From: RGIG2041 sp045532715
Lineage (GTDB): Bacteria > Bacillota > Clostridia > UBA1381 > UMGS1253
NCBI GenBank assembly: GCA_045532715.1
Contig: JAZSGM010000208.1
Span: 1 to 11,372, forward strand
Length of the DNA: 11,372 nucleotides
Direction: 5' to 3'
How positions within the stretch are numbered: position 1 is the stretch's first letter; each line of letters begins with the position of its first letter. Made by a program: the position numbers and the translations under genes. This document shows, in pieces, positions 1 to 6,348 of this stretch. The notes under the pieces are model-generated. The model did not search any database. It was not told the DNA's origin and worked only from the letters and a program-made list of their open reading frames with translations.

Positions 1-28
1 GAACATCTCTTTTTTTTGTATGATTTTC

Positions 29-922
29 TTATTTAACAGCTTTCTTTTCAACATCGCTCCAAGCGCCCCACCATGGGCTTGCAATAAAGATGGAGGTAAA
101 CGAACCGCAGATAACACCGATGATAATCGGCAGTGCGAAGTTCTTTAAGGAAGATGCACCCATGAAATAGAGCAATACGATTGTGATTAAGGTGGTAACA
201 GAGGTGTTGATGGTTCTGGTCATCGACTGCCAGATACTGTTTTCAACCACTTCTGTGTTGGTGCTCTTTTTGTCGAGCTTTCTGTTTTCTCTGATTCTGT
301 CAAAGATAACGATGGTATCGTTGATGGAGTAACCTACAACTGTAAGAATTGCCGCGATAAATGTTGTCGAGAGCGGAATCTTTGCAATTGCATAGACTGC
401 CAGCATAACGAGCACATTGAGAATCAGGCAGATTACAGCCATAATACCGCTCTTCCACTCGAAGCGAATCCAGATATAGATGAGCATTAAAGCGGCTGCG
501 AGAAGTGTGAAGAGAAGTGTTCTTGTTTTCATTTCATTACCGTAGGTTGCTGCCTGGGTTGCATGGCTTACGGTGATGGTTTCTGCATCCAGACCGAATT
601 TGTCTGCCACAGCTTTTACCGCTGCATCTCTTGTCTCGGCTGTGAGCACGAGGGATTTGATTACAATATTTTTGGAGCCTGTACCTGTAAGCTGTACAGT
701 CGGCTCAATGTCGATGCCGGCTGCATCCATGTAAAGCTTTGCTGCTTCGCTGCGCTCAGCACCGGAAAGCACCTTGCCCATGCTCAGCTCTACAGATGTA
801 CCGCCTGCAAAGTCGATGTCCTGCTTAAAACCGCCGTTTACGAGTAAACCGATAATACCTGCTACAATAATCAGTACCGGAATAAGAGTAAACCACAGCT
901 TGTTCTTTGTTACGTTAAACAT
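29..922 (-). CDS. secF: Protein translocase subunit SecF
   Basis: Membrane subunit that works with SecD to complete Sec-dependent export using the proton-motive force. The 297-residue length is typical for a stand-alone SecF. Visible features are a first membrane span at about 10-28, the IDFAGGTSVE motif at 36-45, an extracytoplasmic domain to about 130, and then a cluster of membrane spans at about 134-152, 158-180, 186-206 and 240-283. The family signature GYSINDTIVIFDRIREN is at 197-213. The ATG at 922 follows an AAGGAAGG ribosome binding site nine bases upstream, and the gene lies 22 bases behind secD, so it is the last gene of the glyS-secD-secF operon. Only 28 bases follow the stop in this window and they hold no hairpin, so the operon's terminator, or a further gene, lies outside. 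The assignment is secure from motifs and from the secD neighbour. Confidence 0.97.
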   Translation of the reverse strand: MFNVTKNKLWFTLIPVLIIVAGIIGLLVNGGFKQDIDFAGGTSVELSMGKVLSGAERSEAAKLYMDAAGIDIEPTVQLTGTGSKNIVIKSLVLTAETRDAAVKAVADKFGLDAETITVSHATQAATYGNEMKTRTLLFTLLAAALMLIYIWIRFEWKSGIMAVICLILNVLVMLAVYAIAKIPLSTTFIAAILTVVGYSINDTIVIFDRIRENRKLDKKSTNTEVVENSIWQSMTRTINTSVTTLITIVLLYFMGASSLKNFALPIIIGVICGSFTSIFIASPWWGAWSDVEKKAVK

Positions 923-944
923 TTACTTTTACCTTCCTTTCTAA

Positions 945-2240
945 TTATTCAGCGTCGGTTTTCGCAAGTACTTTTGCGCCGTAAGCTGCCGGGTTAACGA
1001 TGTTTAGGCCAACAAGCTGGTTGAGTAAGAAGCGTGTCAGCGTGATTGCGGTGAACATGGAGAGTGCAACACCGATGAGAAGCGTAATTGCGAAGCCCTG
1101 TACGGTTGCAACGCCCGATGCCCAAAGCACGATTGCAGCAATCAAGGTTGTGATGTTACCGTCTAAGATGGCGGTAAGTGCACGCTTGAAGCCTGCGTCT
1201 ACGGAAGCGCGAACGGTCTTGCCGTTACGCAGCTCTTCCTTGATTCTTTCGAAAATCAATACGTTTGCATCGACTGCCATACCGATGGAGAGGACAATAC
1301 CTGCAATACCGGAAAGGCTTAAGTTGATGCGGAATGCACCGATGATTAAGCAAACAAGACCGATGTAGCCAACAAGCGAAATGTCCGCTACCAGGCCCGG
1401 CAGTCTGTAGAATGCCAGCATAAATACCATAATTATGAGAATACCGATGAGTGCTGCCCAAAGGCTGGTTGTAAATGCGTCGTCACCAAGCTCTGCGCCG
1501 ACTTCACTCGATTCAATTGCTTCAAGCTCAACGGGCAGCTGACCGGACTTGATCTGGTTTGCCAGCTGTGTTGCTGTTTCCACCGTAAAGTCACCGGAAA
1601 TAATACATTCGCTGGAATTGATTGTTTCGCTGACATACGGCATAGAAATCGGCACATCGTCCATGCAGATGGCGATGTAGTTGTTGCCTGCGGATGCCTG
1701 TGCAGCCGCTGCCTGGGTTGCAGCTGCGAATTTTTCGCGGCCGCCTTCAGTCAGCTTCAGCTGAATGTGATGCTGTGCATTGCTGAATTCGCTGGTCTGA
1801 CCGTATTCGTAGTTTGCATCTGCAATGTCAGATCCCTCTAATACAACTTCGCCTGCAGCGTTCTGGAAGGTCAGCTTTGCTGTCGAACCGAGCAGGGAAA
1901 TTGCTTCCTCTGCGTCAATGTTCGGGATTTCAACACGGATACGACCTTCGTTGGTCTGCAGTCTGCTTACGCGTGCTTCCGTGTAGCCTAAGTAGCTTAA
2001 ACGCGTACGCATAACATCCTCTACGATGTTCATTTCTTCTTCTGTTACGTTCGGATCCTTTGCTTCAAAGGTAATGGTCGAACCGCCTGCGAGGTCAATG
2101 CCCTCGTTTAAGCCCCCCTCCTGCAGGATACCCTTGTAGTACTGCTTGCCGAATAAGGTAATACCGCCCAAAGAAACTGTTGCAATGGCAGCGACCAGAA
2201 TCAGGGCAAGCACCATGAAAATTATGCTTTTCGCCTTCAT
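945..2240 (-). CDS. secD: Protein translocase subunit SecD
   Basis: Partner of SecF in the SecDF complex, an RND-type membrane protein that pulls exported chains through the SecYEG channel. At 431 residues it is of the short Gram-positive type, with a smaller first extracytoplasmic domain than the proteobacterial protein of about 615 residues. An N-terminal span is at about 5-27 and the GIDLAGGS motif at 47-54. The P1-domain end has the typical SGQLPVELEAIESSEVGAELG stretch at about 232-252. Several spans follow, with the GMAVDANVLIFERIKEE signature at 320-336. Residues 172-184 are an unusually Ala/Gln-rich run (AAATQAAAAQASA), probably a linker. The ATG at 2240 has a strong AAAGGAGG site ten bases upstream. 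The gene starts 33 bases after the glyS stop, so it should be co-transcribed with glyS. Confidence 0.97.
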   Translation of the reverse strand: MKAKSIIFMVLALILVAAIATVSLGGITLFGKQYYKGILQEGGLNEGIDLAGGSTITFEAKDPNVTEEEMNIVEDVMRTRLSYLGYTEARVSRLQTNEGRIRVEIPNIDAEEAISLLGSTAKLTFQNAAGEVVLEGSDIADANYEYGQTSEFSNAQHHIQLKLTEGGREKFAAATQAAAAQASAGNNYIAICMDDVPISMPYVSETINSSECIISGDFTVETATQLANQIKSGQLPVELEAIESSEVGAELGDDAFTTSLWAALIGILIIMVFMLAFYRLPGLVADISLVGYIGLVCLIIGAFRINLSLSGIAGIVLSIGMAVDANVLIFERIKEELRNGKTVRASVDAGFKRALTAILDGNITTLIAAIVLWASGVATVQGFAITLLIGVALSMFTAITLTRFLLNQLVGLNIVNPAAYGAKVLAKTDAE

Positions 2241-2273
2241 GTTTGATTTGCCTCCTTTATAGTAATCACTTTA

Positions 2274-3665
2274 TTAAAATTCCATTTTACCTTCTAAATA
2301 GCTTGCGAGCTCGGCAATCGGCATACGAACCTGCGCCATGCTGTCACGCTCACGTACGGTTACGCAACCGTCTGTTTCGCTTTCAAAGTCATAGGTGATA
2401 CAGAATGGTGTACCGATTTCGTCCTGACGGCGGTATCTTTTACCGATAGAGCCGGCATCGTCAAATTCGATGCGGTACTTCTTAGCAAGCATTTCGAATA
2501 CTTCGAGTGCTTTTTCAGACAGCTTCTTGGACAGCGGCAGTACGGCAGCCTTAATCGGTGCAAGTGCCGGATGCAGACGAAGCACAACGCGCACATCGTC
2601 ACCTTCAAGCTTTTCTTCGTCGTACGCGTCTACCAGGAAGGCAAGCGCCACACGGTCTGCGCCGAGCGACGGCTCAACACAGTACGGTACATAGCGCTCG
2701 TTTGTAACCGGATCGGTGTAGTCCATGCTTTCACCGGAATGCTCTGCATGCTGCTTTAAGTCGTAGTCTGTTCTGTCGGCAATGCCCCAAAGCTCGCCCC
2801 AACCGAACGGGAATACGAATTCGATATCCGTTGTTGCGTTGGAATAGTGGGAAAGCTCTTCCTTTGCGTGATCGCGGAAACGCAGATTTTCTTCGCGGAT
2901 ACCTAAGCTTAAAAGGAAGTTCATACAGTATTCCTTCCAGTACTTGAACCACTCAAGGTCTGTGCCCGCCGCGCAGAAGAATTCCAATTCCATCTGCTCG
3001 AACTCACGTGTTCTGAACACGAAGTTACCCGGTGTGATTTCGTTACGGAAGGATTTACCTACCTGACCGATACCGAACGGAATTTTCTTTCTGGATGTAC
3101 GCTGTACGTTCTTGAAGTTTACGAAAATACCCTGTGCGGTTTCCGGACGCAAAAACAGCTCGGACTGCGAGTCCACTGTTACGCCCTGGAAGGTCTTGAA
3201 CATCAAATTGAACTTACGGATATCTGTAAAGTTTTTCTTGCCGCATTCCGGACAAACGACACCGTTTTCCTGAATGAACTCGAGCATTTTTTCATTGCTC
3301 CAGCCATCTACGGCAACGGTTTCGCCCTTTGCCTTGCAGTGGTCCTCAATCAGCTGGTCTGCTCTGAAACGAGCCTTACATTCTTTACAGTCCATCAGCG
3401 GGTCGGAAAAACCGCCCACGTGTCCGGATGCCACCCAAGTCTTCGGATTCATAATGATTGCAGCATCCAAACCTACATTGTATTTGGATTCCTGGATGAA
3501 TTTTTTCCACCAGGCACGCTTCACGTTGTTTTTGAACTCAACGCCGAGCGGACCGTAGTCCCAGGAGTTTGCGAGTCCGCCGTAGATATCAGAGCCCGGA
3601 TACACGAAGCCTCTGCCTTTACACAGCGCGACAATTTTTTCCATTGTTTTTTCAGAGTTGTTCAC
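2274..3665 (-). CDS. glyS: Glycyl-tRNA synthetase, single-chain (dimeric) type
   Basis: Class II aminoacyl-tRNA synthetase that charges tRNA-Gly with glycine in the cytoplasm. It is the single-chain form of about 460 residues, not the GlyQ/GlyS two-subunit enzyme. Class II motif 2 is seen as GKSFRNEITP plus FRTREFEQMELEFF (203-230), and motif 3 as EPSLGADRVALAFL (331-344). LRPETAQGIFVNF (172-184) is also characteristic. Two Cys pairs, CKEC (93-96) and CPEC (138-141), may form a zinc site. The C-terminal 100 residues form the anticodon-binding domain. The start is a GTG at 3665, chosen because GGAGGT lies eight bases upstream at 3674-3679. The in-frame ATG at 3644 has no ribosome binding site. 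It is the first gene of the glyS-secD-secF operon. The roughly 50-base leader is too short for a T-box, so tRNA-Gly-sensing control is not evident. Confidence 0.97.
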   Translation of the reverse strand: MNNSEKTMEKIVALCKGRGFVYPGSDIYGGLANSWDYGPLGVEFKNNVKRAWWKKFIQESKYNVGLDAAIIMNPKTWVASGHVGGFSDPLMDCKECKARFRADQLIEDHCKAKGETVAVDGWSNEKMLEFIQENGVVCPECGKKNFTDIRKFNLMFKTFQGVTVDSQSELFLRPETAQGIFVNFKNVQRTSRKKIPFGIGQVGKSFRNEITPGNFVFRTREFEQMELEFFCAAGTDLEWFKYWKEYCMNFLLSLGIREENLRFRDHAKEELSHYSNATTDIEFVFPFGWGELWGIADRTDYDLKQHAEHSGESMDYTDPVTNERYVPYCVEPSLGADRVALAFLVDAYDEEKLEGDDVRVVLRLHPALAPIKAAVLPLSKKLSEKALEVFEMLAKKYRIEFDDAGSIGKRYRRQDEIGTPFCITYDFESETDGCVTVRERDSMAQVRMPIAELASYLEGKMEF

Positions 3666-3724
3666 TTTTGTCTACCTCCATAAAAATGCTTCACACTTAT
3701 GGCTTAAGTATGAGCCTACCCTAT

Positions 3725-3752
3725 AGTTTATCAAAGATTGGAAAAAAGTCAA
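3725..3752 (-). promoter_or_regulatory. Candidate sigma-A promoter of glyS-secD-secF
   Basis: On the minus strand, TTGACT (3747-3752) and TAAACT (3725-3730) are separated by 16 bases, a good -35 and a moderate -10. Transcription would start near 3718, leaving a leader of about 50 bases. The leader can form an eight-pair hairpin (arms 3693-3700 and 3706-3713, one G-U pair, five-base loop) a short distance before the GGAGGT site. There is no long U-run after this hairpin, so it is not an obvious terminator. Confidence 0.6.
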
Positions 3753-3843
3753 GGTGTTTGCGTTAGCTTTTTATATTTTAATGAAGTTTTTATAATGCGG
3801 ATTGAAAAAAATGTATATAACTGTCGAAAAGAAGTGTTTTTTG

Positions 3844-3862
3844 TTCAAGTTTAGGACTTGAA
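3844..3862. promoter_or_regulatory. Inverted repeat overlapping the abrB-like promoter (possible operator)
   Basis: TTCAAGT (3844-3850) and ACTTGAA (3856-3862) form a perfect 7-bp inverted repeat with a five-base spacer. Its right arm covers most of the TTGAAG -35 box at 3858-3863, so a protein bound here would block the polymerase. AbrB-type regulators often control their own genes, so self-regulation is a reasonable inference, but the binding protein is not identified by the sequence. Confidence 0.45.
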
Positions 3863-3886
3863 GGTATTTTAGGATTGTGATAAGAT
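3858..3886 (+). promoter_or_regulatory. Candidate promoter of the abrB-like gene
   Basis: TTGAAG (3858-3863) and TAAGAT (3881-3886) have the ideal 17-base spacing, with a TGA triplet just before the -10 (extended -10 type). The start of transcription would be near 3893, which lies downstream of the ATG-like codon at 3887. This rules out a longer protein beginning there and supports the start at 3932. Confidence 0.7.
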
Positions 3887-3931
3887 ATGTTCGCAGTATG
3901 TGATTGTGAAATTGGAAGGAGAGGTTGCGTT

Positions 3932-4174
3932 ATGAAAAAAACCGGCATGACAAGACCGGTAGATGAGCTGGGCAGAGTGGTAATTCCGAAGGAAATCAGA
4001 AACAGTCTGCAAATCGAAGTCAAGGACCGTTTGGAGATTATGCTTGACGGTGATGCAATTGTACTTAAAAAGTACGATCCGAATTGTGTGTTCTGCGGAA
4101 GCACGGAAAATGTGGAAGAGGTTATGGGTAAAAATATTTGCAAAGCCTGCCTCGGAAAGCTGAAGTGCTTTTAA
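3932..4174 (+). CDS. AbrB/SpoVT-family transition-state-type regulator with C-terminal zinc ribbon
   Basis: Small DNA-binding regulator of 80 residues. Residues 4-48 form the swapped-hairpin AbrB fold, with the diagnostic VDELGRVVIPKEIRNSL at 10-26 followed by DRLEIMLDGDAIVLKKY. Proteins of this family bind DNA as dimers or tetramers and control growth-phase, sporulation or stationary-phase genes in Bacillota. After the DNA-binding part come Cys52 and Cys55 (CVFC) and Cys70 and Cys73 (CKAC), a four-cysteine pattern suited to a small zinc ribbon instead of the SpoVT GAF domain or the Abh/AbrB C-terminal domain. The start at 3932 has GGAAGGAGAGG just upstream and lies downstream of the predicted transcription start. 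A start at 3887 is rejected. The genes it controls cannot be read from the window, and it is transcribed away from glyS. Confidence 0.92.
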   Translation: MKKTGMTRPVDELGRVVIPKEIRNSLQIEVKDRLEIMLDGDAIVLKKYDPNCVFCGSTENVEEVMGKNICKACLGKLKCF

Positions 4175-4188
4175 TTTGTAAATATACC

Positions 4189-4217
4189 TTGCAACATGCG
4201 CCGTTTTATGTTATAAT
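4189..4217 (+). promoter_or_regulatory. Promoter of yebC
   Basis: TTGCAA (4189-4194) and a perfect TATAAT (4212-4217) are 17 bases apart, so this is a strong housekeeping promoter. The transcript would start near 4224. It would carry a small leader hairpin (AACGC 4228-4232 with GCGTT 4239-4243) before the AGGAG site at 4259-4263. yebC can thus be expressed independently of the upstream abrB-like gene, after which no terminator hairpin was seen. Confidence 0.85.
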
Positions 4218-4273
4218 CAATGGTTGTAACGCAGAACGGCGTTATATTTTAGCAAAACAGGAGTGAAAGTGAA

Positions 4274-5008
4274 ATGTCAGGACATTCCAAATGGAGTACC
4301 ATTAAAAGAAAAAAAGGCGCAAATGATGCACAGCGTGCAAAAATATTTACGAAGATTTCCCGCGAGCTGACCGTTGTTGTTAAGGCGGGCGGTCCGGATC
4401 CGGAAAGCAACTCCAAGCTGAAGGATATTATGGCGAAGGCACGTGCGGCAAATATGCCGAACGACAATATTGCGCGTACGATTAAGAAGGCAGCGGGCGA
4501 GACCGGCGGCGACAACTATGAAGATATCACATATGAAGGCTACGGTCCGAGCGGTGTAGCTGTTATCGTTGAAACCCTTACCGACAACCGCAACCGTACG
4601 GCAGGCGATATGCGCCACTATTTTGATAAGTACCACGGCAACCTCGGTCAGACGGGCTGCGTAAGCTTTATGTTTGACAAAAAGGGTGTAATCTTAATCG
4701 AGCAGGAAGACGGCATTGATGAGGATACCTTGATGATGGAGGCGCTCGACGCCGGTGCAGACGATTTTGCAGCGGAAGACGGTATTTATGAGATCACCAC
4801 AACGCCGGAGGGCTTCAGTGCGGTGCGCGAGGCGCTTGAGGCAAACTACACACTCGCTTCCGCAGAGGTGGCGCTTGTGCCGCAGACAACCGTAGATTTA
4901 ACCGATCCGGACGACATTAAGTTTATGGGCAAGCTTCTGGAAATGCTCGAAGACAACGATGACGTACAGAATGTATATCACAACTGGAACCAGCCGGACG
5001 AGGAATAA
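4274..5008 (+). CDS. yebC: YebC/PmpR (TACO1) family protein
   Basis: Widely conserved cytoplasmic protein of 244 residues, the usual length for the family. It opens with the hallmark SGHSKWSTIKRKKGANDAQR at 2-21, followed by FTKISRELTVVVKAGGPDP, the MPNDNI segment at about 59-64, YEGYGPSGVAVIVETLTDN and a Phe/Asp-rich C-terminal part. Members are annotated as transcriptional regulators, and the mitochondrial homologue TACO1 is a translational activator. Recent work, recalled from memory, ties the family to relief of ribosome stalling, so 'regulator' labels should be read with caution. The ATG follows an AGGAG site with ten-base spacing. It has its own strong promoter and probably forms a single-gene transcript. 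Its stop is two bases before the left arm of a split terminator-like inverted repeat, and the gene is convergent with the esterase gene beyond the island. Confidence 0.97.
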   Translation: MSGHSKWSTIKRKKGANDAQRAKIFTKISRELTVVVKAGGPDPESNSKLKDIMAKARAANMPNDNIARTIKKAAGETGGDNYEDITYEGYGPSGVAVIVETLTDNRNRTAGDMRHYFDKYHGNLGQTGCVSFMFDKKGVILIEQEDGIDEDTLMMEALDAGADDFAAEDGIYEITTTPEGFSAVREALEANYTLASAEVALVPQTTVDLTDPDDIKFMGKLLEMLEDNDDVQNVYHNWNQPDEE

Positions 5009-5009
5009 G

Positions 5010-5054
5010 AGAATAAAAAAGCAGACGCATATGCCGAGTGTTCTTAAGGACAGT
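5010..5054 (+). repeat. Left arm of a 45-bp inverted repeat (half of a split bidirectional terminator)
   Basis: This segment, beginning two bases after the yebC stop, is the inverted complement of 6877-6921. By ungapped alignment 38 of 45 positions pair, including the outer 24 without a mismatch and the inner nine (AAGGACAGT); two further positions are G-U. An A6 run (5015-5020) precedes GCAGACGCATATG here, and the opposite arm has the matching T6 run, which is the layout of a bidirectional intrinsic terminator. The arms are now 1.8 kb apart. Confidence 0.85.
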
Positions 5055-5056
5055 TT

Positions 5057-5095
5057 AAAACCCGAAACAAAAGTATTGTTTCGGGTTTTATTGTA
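5057..5095 (+). terminator. Intrinsic terminator, probably acting on both strands
   Basis: A perfect 14-bp stem (5057-5070 with 5076-5089, core CCCGAAACAA) closes a five-base loop AAGTA. The T-run TTTTATT on the right ends yebC transcripts. The A-run on the left gives a T-run for transcripts arriving from the stalk-protein gene on the other strand. It lies just inside the left junction of the island, so it may have come with the island and replaced the disrupted native terminator. Confidence 0.8.
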
Positions 5096-5102
5096 TAAGG
5101 TC

Positions 5103-5143
5103 TTAGGATATCCTAAATGTATGGAAGATGGTGCACATCTTCC
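5103..5143. repeat. Two adjacent palindromes downstream of the stalk gene
   Basis: TTAGGATATCCTAA (5103-5116) is a perfect 14-bp palindrome. Seven bases further on, GGAAGATG (5123-5130) and CATCTTCC (5136-5143) form a perfect 8-bp hairpin with a GTGCA loop. Neither has a following U-run. Together with the terminator at 5057-5089 they make three consecutive foldable elements at the left end of the island. Their role is not known; they could be ends recognised by a mobile element, or transcript-stabilising 3' structures. Confidence 0.6.
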
Positions 5144-5165
5144 CTGCTCGTTAAAGTAGCGGACA

Positions 5166-5972
5166 CTATTTGTATAATGCTAAATCTGTAAGAGCAATAT
5201 GCGTATTGACAAAACTATCAACATACTCATCTTTTATTTTAATAGTCAAGGTGTTGACACCACCTACATCAATATTAAAATTAAATGGCATGGTAGTTGT
5301 TACAGAATTGATTTTTTTAATCATCTTACCATCGCCATAAAACATCACGCATACCTCGTGGTTTCCTGAATTATATTCGTCAGATACATCCAAGCCAATG
5401 CTATCAATAGTTTTAGGTAAAATTATTTTACCAGATAATGTATTGTATATACTATTTAGTGGATAATCTATTTTTACTTGTGCTTCATCCTTATCATTTT
5501 CTATAAAACGAGGAGTGGTAAACACTGTAGTTGTGCTAGTATAAAACAACATTCCGTTTGTGTAAGTGTTATTTAAATAATCCGTAATTGTTCCATTTAT
5601 TTTGTATAATGTGTTATGTTGGTTTGCTTTAATAAAATCATTATATTGAATTCTATCCAAATAATTATCAGGTTTTGTCTGGTCTTTCTTTCCAATGTAA
5701 ACGCTCTGCGTTGCTCCGTCCCACTCAACATCTTTACCAAAAGCATTGGAAATCGCACGAACAGGTAAGTATGTAGTTCCATTCATTGTAAATGGTTCAA
5801 CTACATTTTCGTTTGCATCCTTTGGAACAATTTCTCCGCCATCAATGTAAATTTTGATGTTGTTGTAGAACAACTCCGCAGTTTCGCTAATTTGCTTTGC
5901 AAACACCACTCCACTTGTCAGCATTGTACCAATCAGCATACCTGCAATTAATCCTTGTAATCTTTTTTTCAT
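5166..5972 (-). CDS. Secreted stalk-domain (copper amine oxidase N-terminal-like) protein with NPCBM-like C-terminus
   Basis: A 268-residue exported protein. Residues 1-25 form a signal peptide: a basic MKKR start, a hydrophobic core to about 23, and a probable cleavage after VFA. Residues about 39-94 match the stalk domain named after the copper amine oxidase N-terminus (IKIYIDGGEIVP, then PFTMNGTTYLPVRAISNAFG and VEWDGATQSVYIG). Such domains occur on many clostridial surface proteins and do not imply oxidase activity. The C-terminal part, ending PFNFNIDVGGVNTLTIKI and then ALTDLALYK, resembles the NPCBM/NEW2 carbohydrate-binding-like fold, a weaker call. The ATG at 5972 is preferred over 6020 because GGAGGT (5982-5987) lies just upstream and because the longer form would put residues before the signal peptide. 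It is transcribed divergently from the XRE gene and is AT-rich like the rest of the island. The ligand is unknown. Confidence 0.85.
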   Translation of the reverse strand: MKKRLQGLIAGMLIGTMLTSGVVFAKQISETAELFYNNIKIYIDGGEIVPKDANENVVEPFTMNGTTYLPVRAISNAFGKDVEWDGATQSVYIGKKDQTKPDNYLDRIQYNDFIKANQHNTLYKINGTITDYLNNTYTNGMLFYTSTTTVFTTPRFIENDKDEAQVKIDYPLNSIYNTLSGKIILPKTIDSIGLDVSDEYNSGNHEVCVMFYGDGKMIKKINSVTTTMPFNFNIDVGGVNTLTIKIKDEYVDSFVNTHIALTDLALYK

Positions 5973-6008
5973 TTGATTGTTACCTCCAATGTTTTTAAGT
6001 ATGTTTTT

Positions 6009-6037
6009 ATGATAACACACCCAAGCTCAAAAGTCAA
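6009..6037 (-). promoter_or_regulatory. Promoter of the stalk-protein gene
   Basis: On the minus strand TTGACT (6032-6037) and TATCAT (6009-6014) are 17 bases apart. Transcription would begin near 6002, about 30 bases before the start codon, leaving room for the GGAGGT site. Two CTCAAAA motifs lie on either side of the -35 box, so the promoter appears built for repression. Confidence 0.75.
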
Positions 6038-6086
6038 CTCAAAAGAGGTAATTATTTCAACTCAAAATAGTTAAAATAATTTTGAG
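6026..6086. promoter_or_regulatory. Repeated CTCAAAA motifs, candidate operators for the XRE protein
   Basis: CTCAAAA occurs as direct repeats at 6026-6032, 6038-6044 and 6061-6067, and inverted (TTTTGAG) at 6080-6086. The last two form an 8-bp inverted repeat (6061-6068 with 6079-6086). The second and third copies extend to CAACTCAAAA. The repeats fill the 123-base gap between the divergent stalk and XRE genes, surround the stalk -35 box, and run into the XRE ribosome binding site. Spacings of 12 and 23 bases are near one and two helical turns. Binding by the neighbouring XRE protein is an inference. Confidence 0.5.
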
Positions 6087-6095
6087 GTGATAAAA

Positions 6096-6338
6096 ATGAA
6101 TATAGGAGAGGCGACTAAATTAAGAATTCTTGAACTTTGTGAGGAAAATAAAATAACTGTAAATAAACTTGCAACCATTAGTGGCATAACTCAATCTACA
6201 TTAAGTAATATTGTTGGTGGTAGAAATAACAGTGCAACTATTTCCACAATAAAAAAGATGTGTGATGGACTAAATATTTCAATACGTGATTTCTTTAAAT
6301 CAAATTTGTTTGATAATCTGGAACAAGAAATAAGATAG
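6096..6338 (+). CDS. Small XRE/Cro-family helix-turn-helix regulator
   Basis: An 80-residue single-domain DNA-binding protein. The helix-turn-helix is visible as KITVNKLATISGITQSTLSNIVGGR (about residues 19-43), followed by the typical helix and TISTIKKMCDGLNISIRDFF tail that packs the five-helix bundle. There is no sensor or dimerisation domain beyond the fold, as in phage-type repressors and antitoxin-like regulators. The ATG at 6096 is chosen over an in-frame GTG at 6087 because GAGGTG (6084-6089), six bases before the ATG, is the natural ribosome binding site and overlaps that GTG. The stop is ten bases before the transposase start, so the two genes are probably co-transcribed and co-regulated. 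CTCAAAA repeats lie upstream. Likely roles are self-repression, restraint of transposase expression and control of the divergent stalk gene. Confidence 0.88.
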   Translation: MNIGEATKLRILELCEENKITVNKLATISGITQSTLSNIVGGRNNSATISTIKKMCDGLNISIRDFFKSNLFDNLEQEIR

Positions 6339-6348
6339 GAATGATAAT

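Noticed and set aside
3666..3886. A T-box riboswitch ahead of glyS
   Set aside because: The predicted leader is only about 50 bases and contains one short hairpin without a U-run; no T-box-like bulge or antiterminator was found.
5973..6020. A start at 6020 for the stalk protein
   Set aside because: It would place 16 residues before a classical signal peptide; GGAGGT sits just before the ATG at 5972, and most of the extra segment covers the promoter's -10 box and leader.
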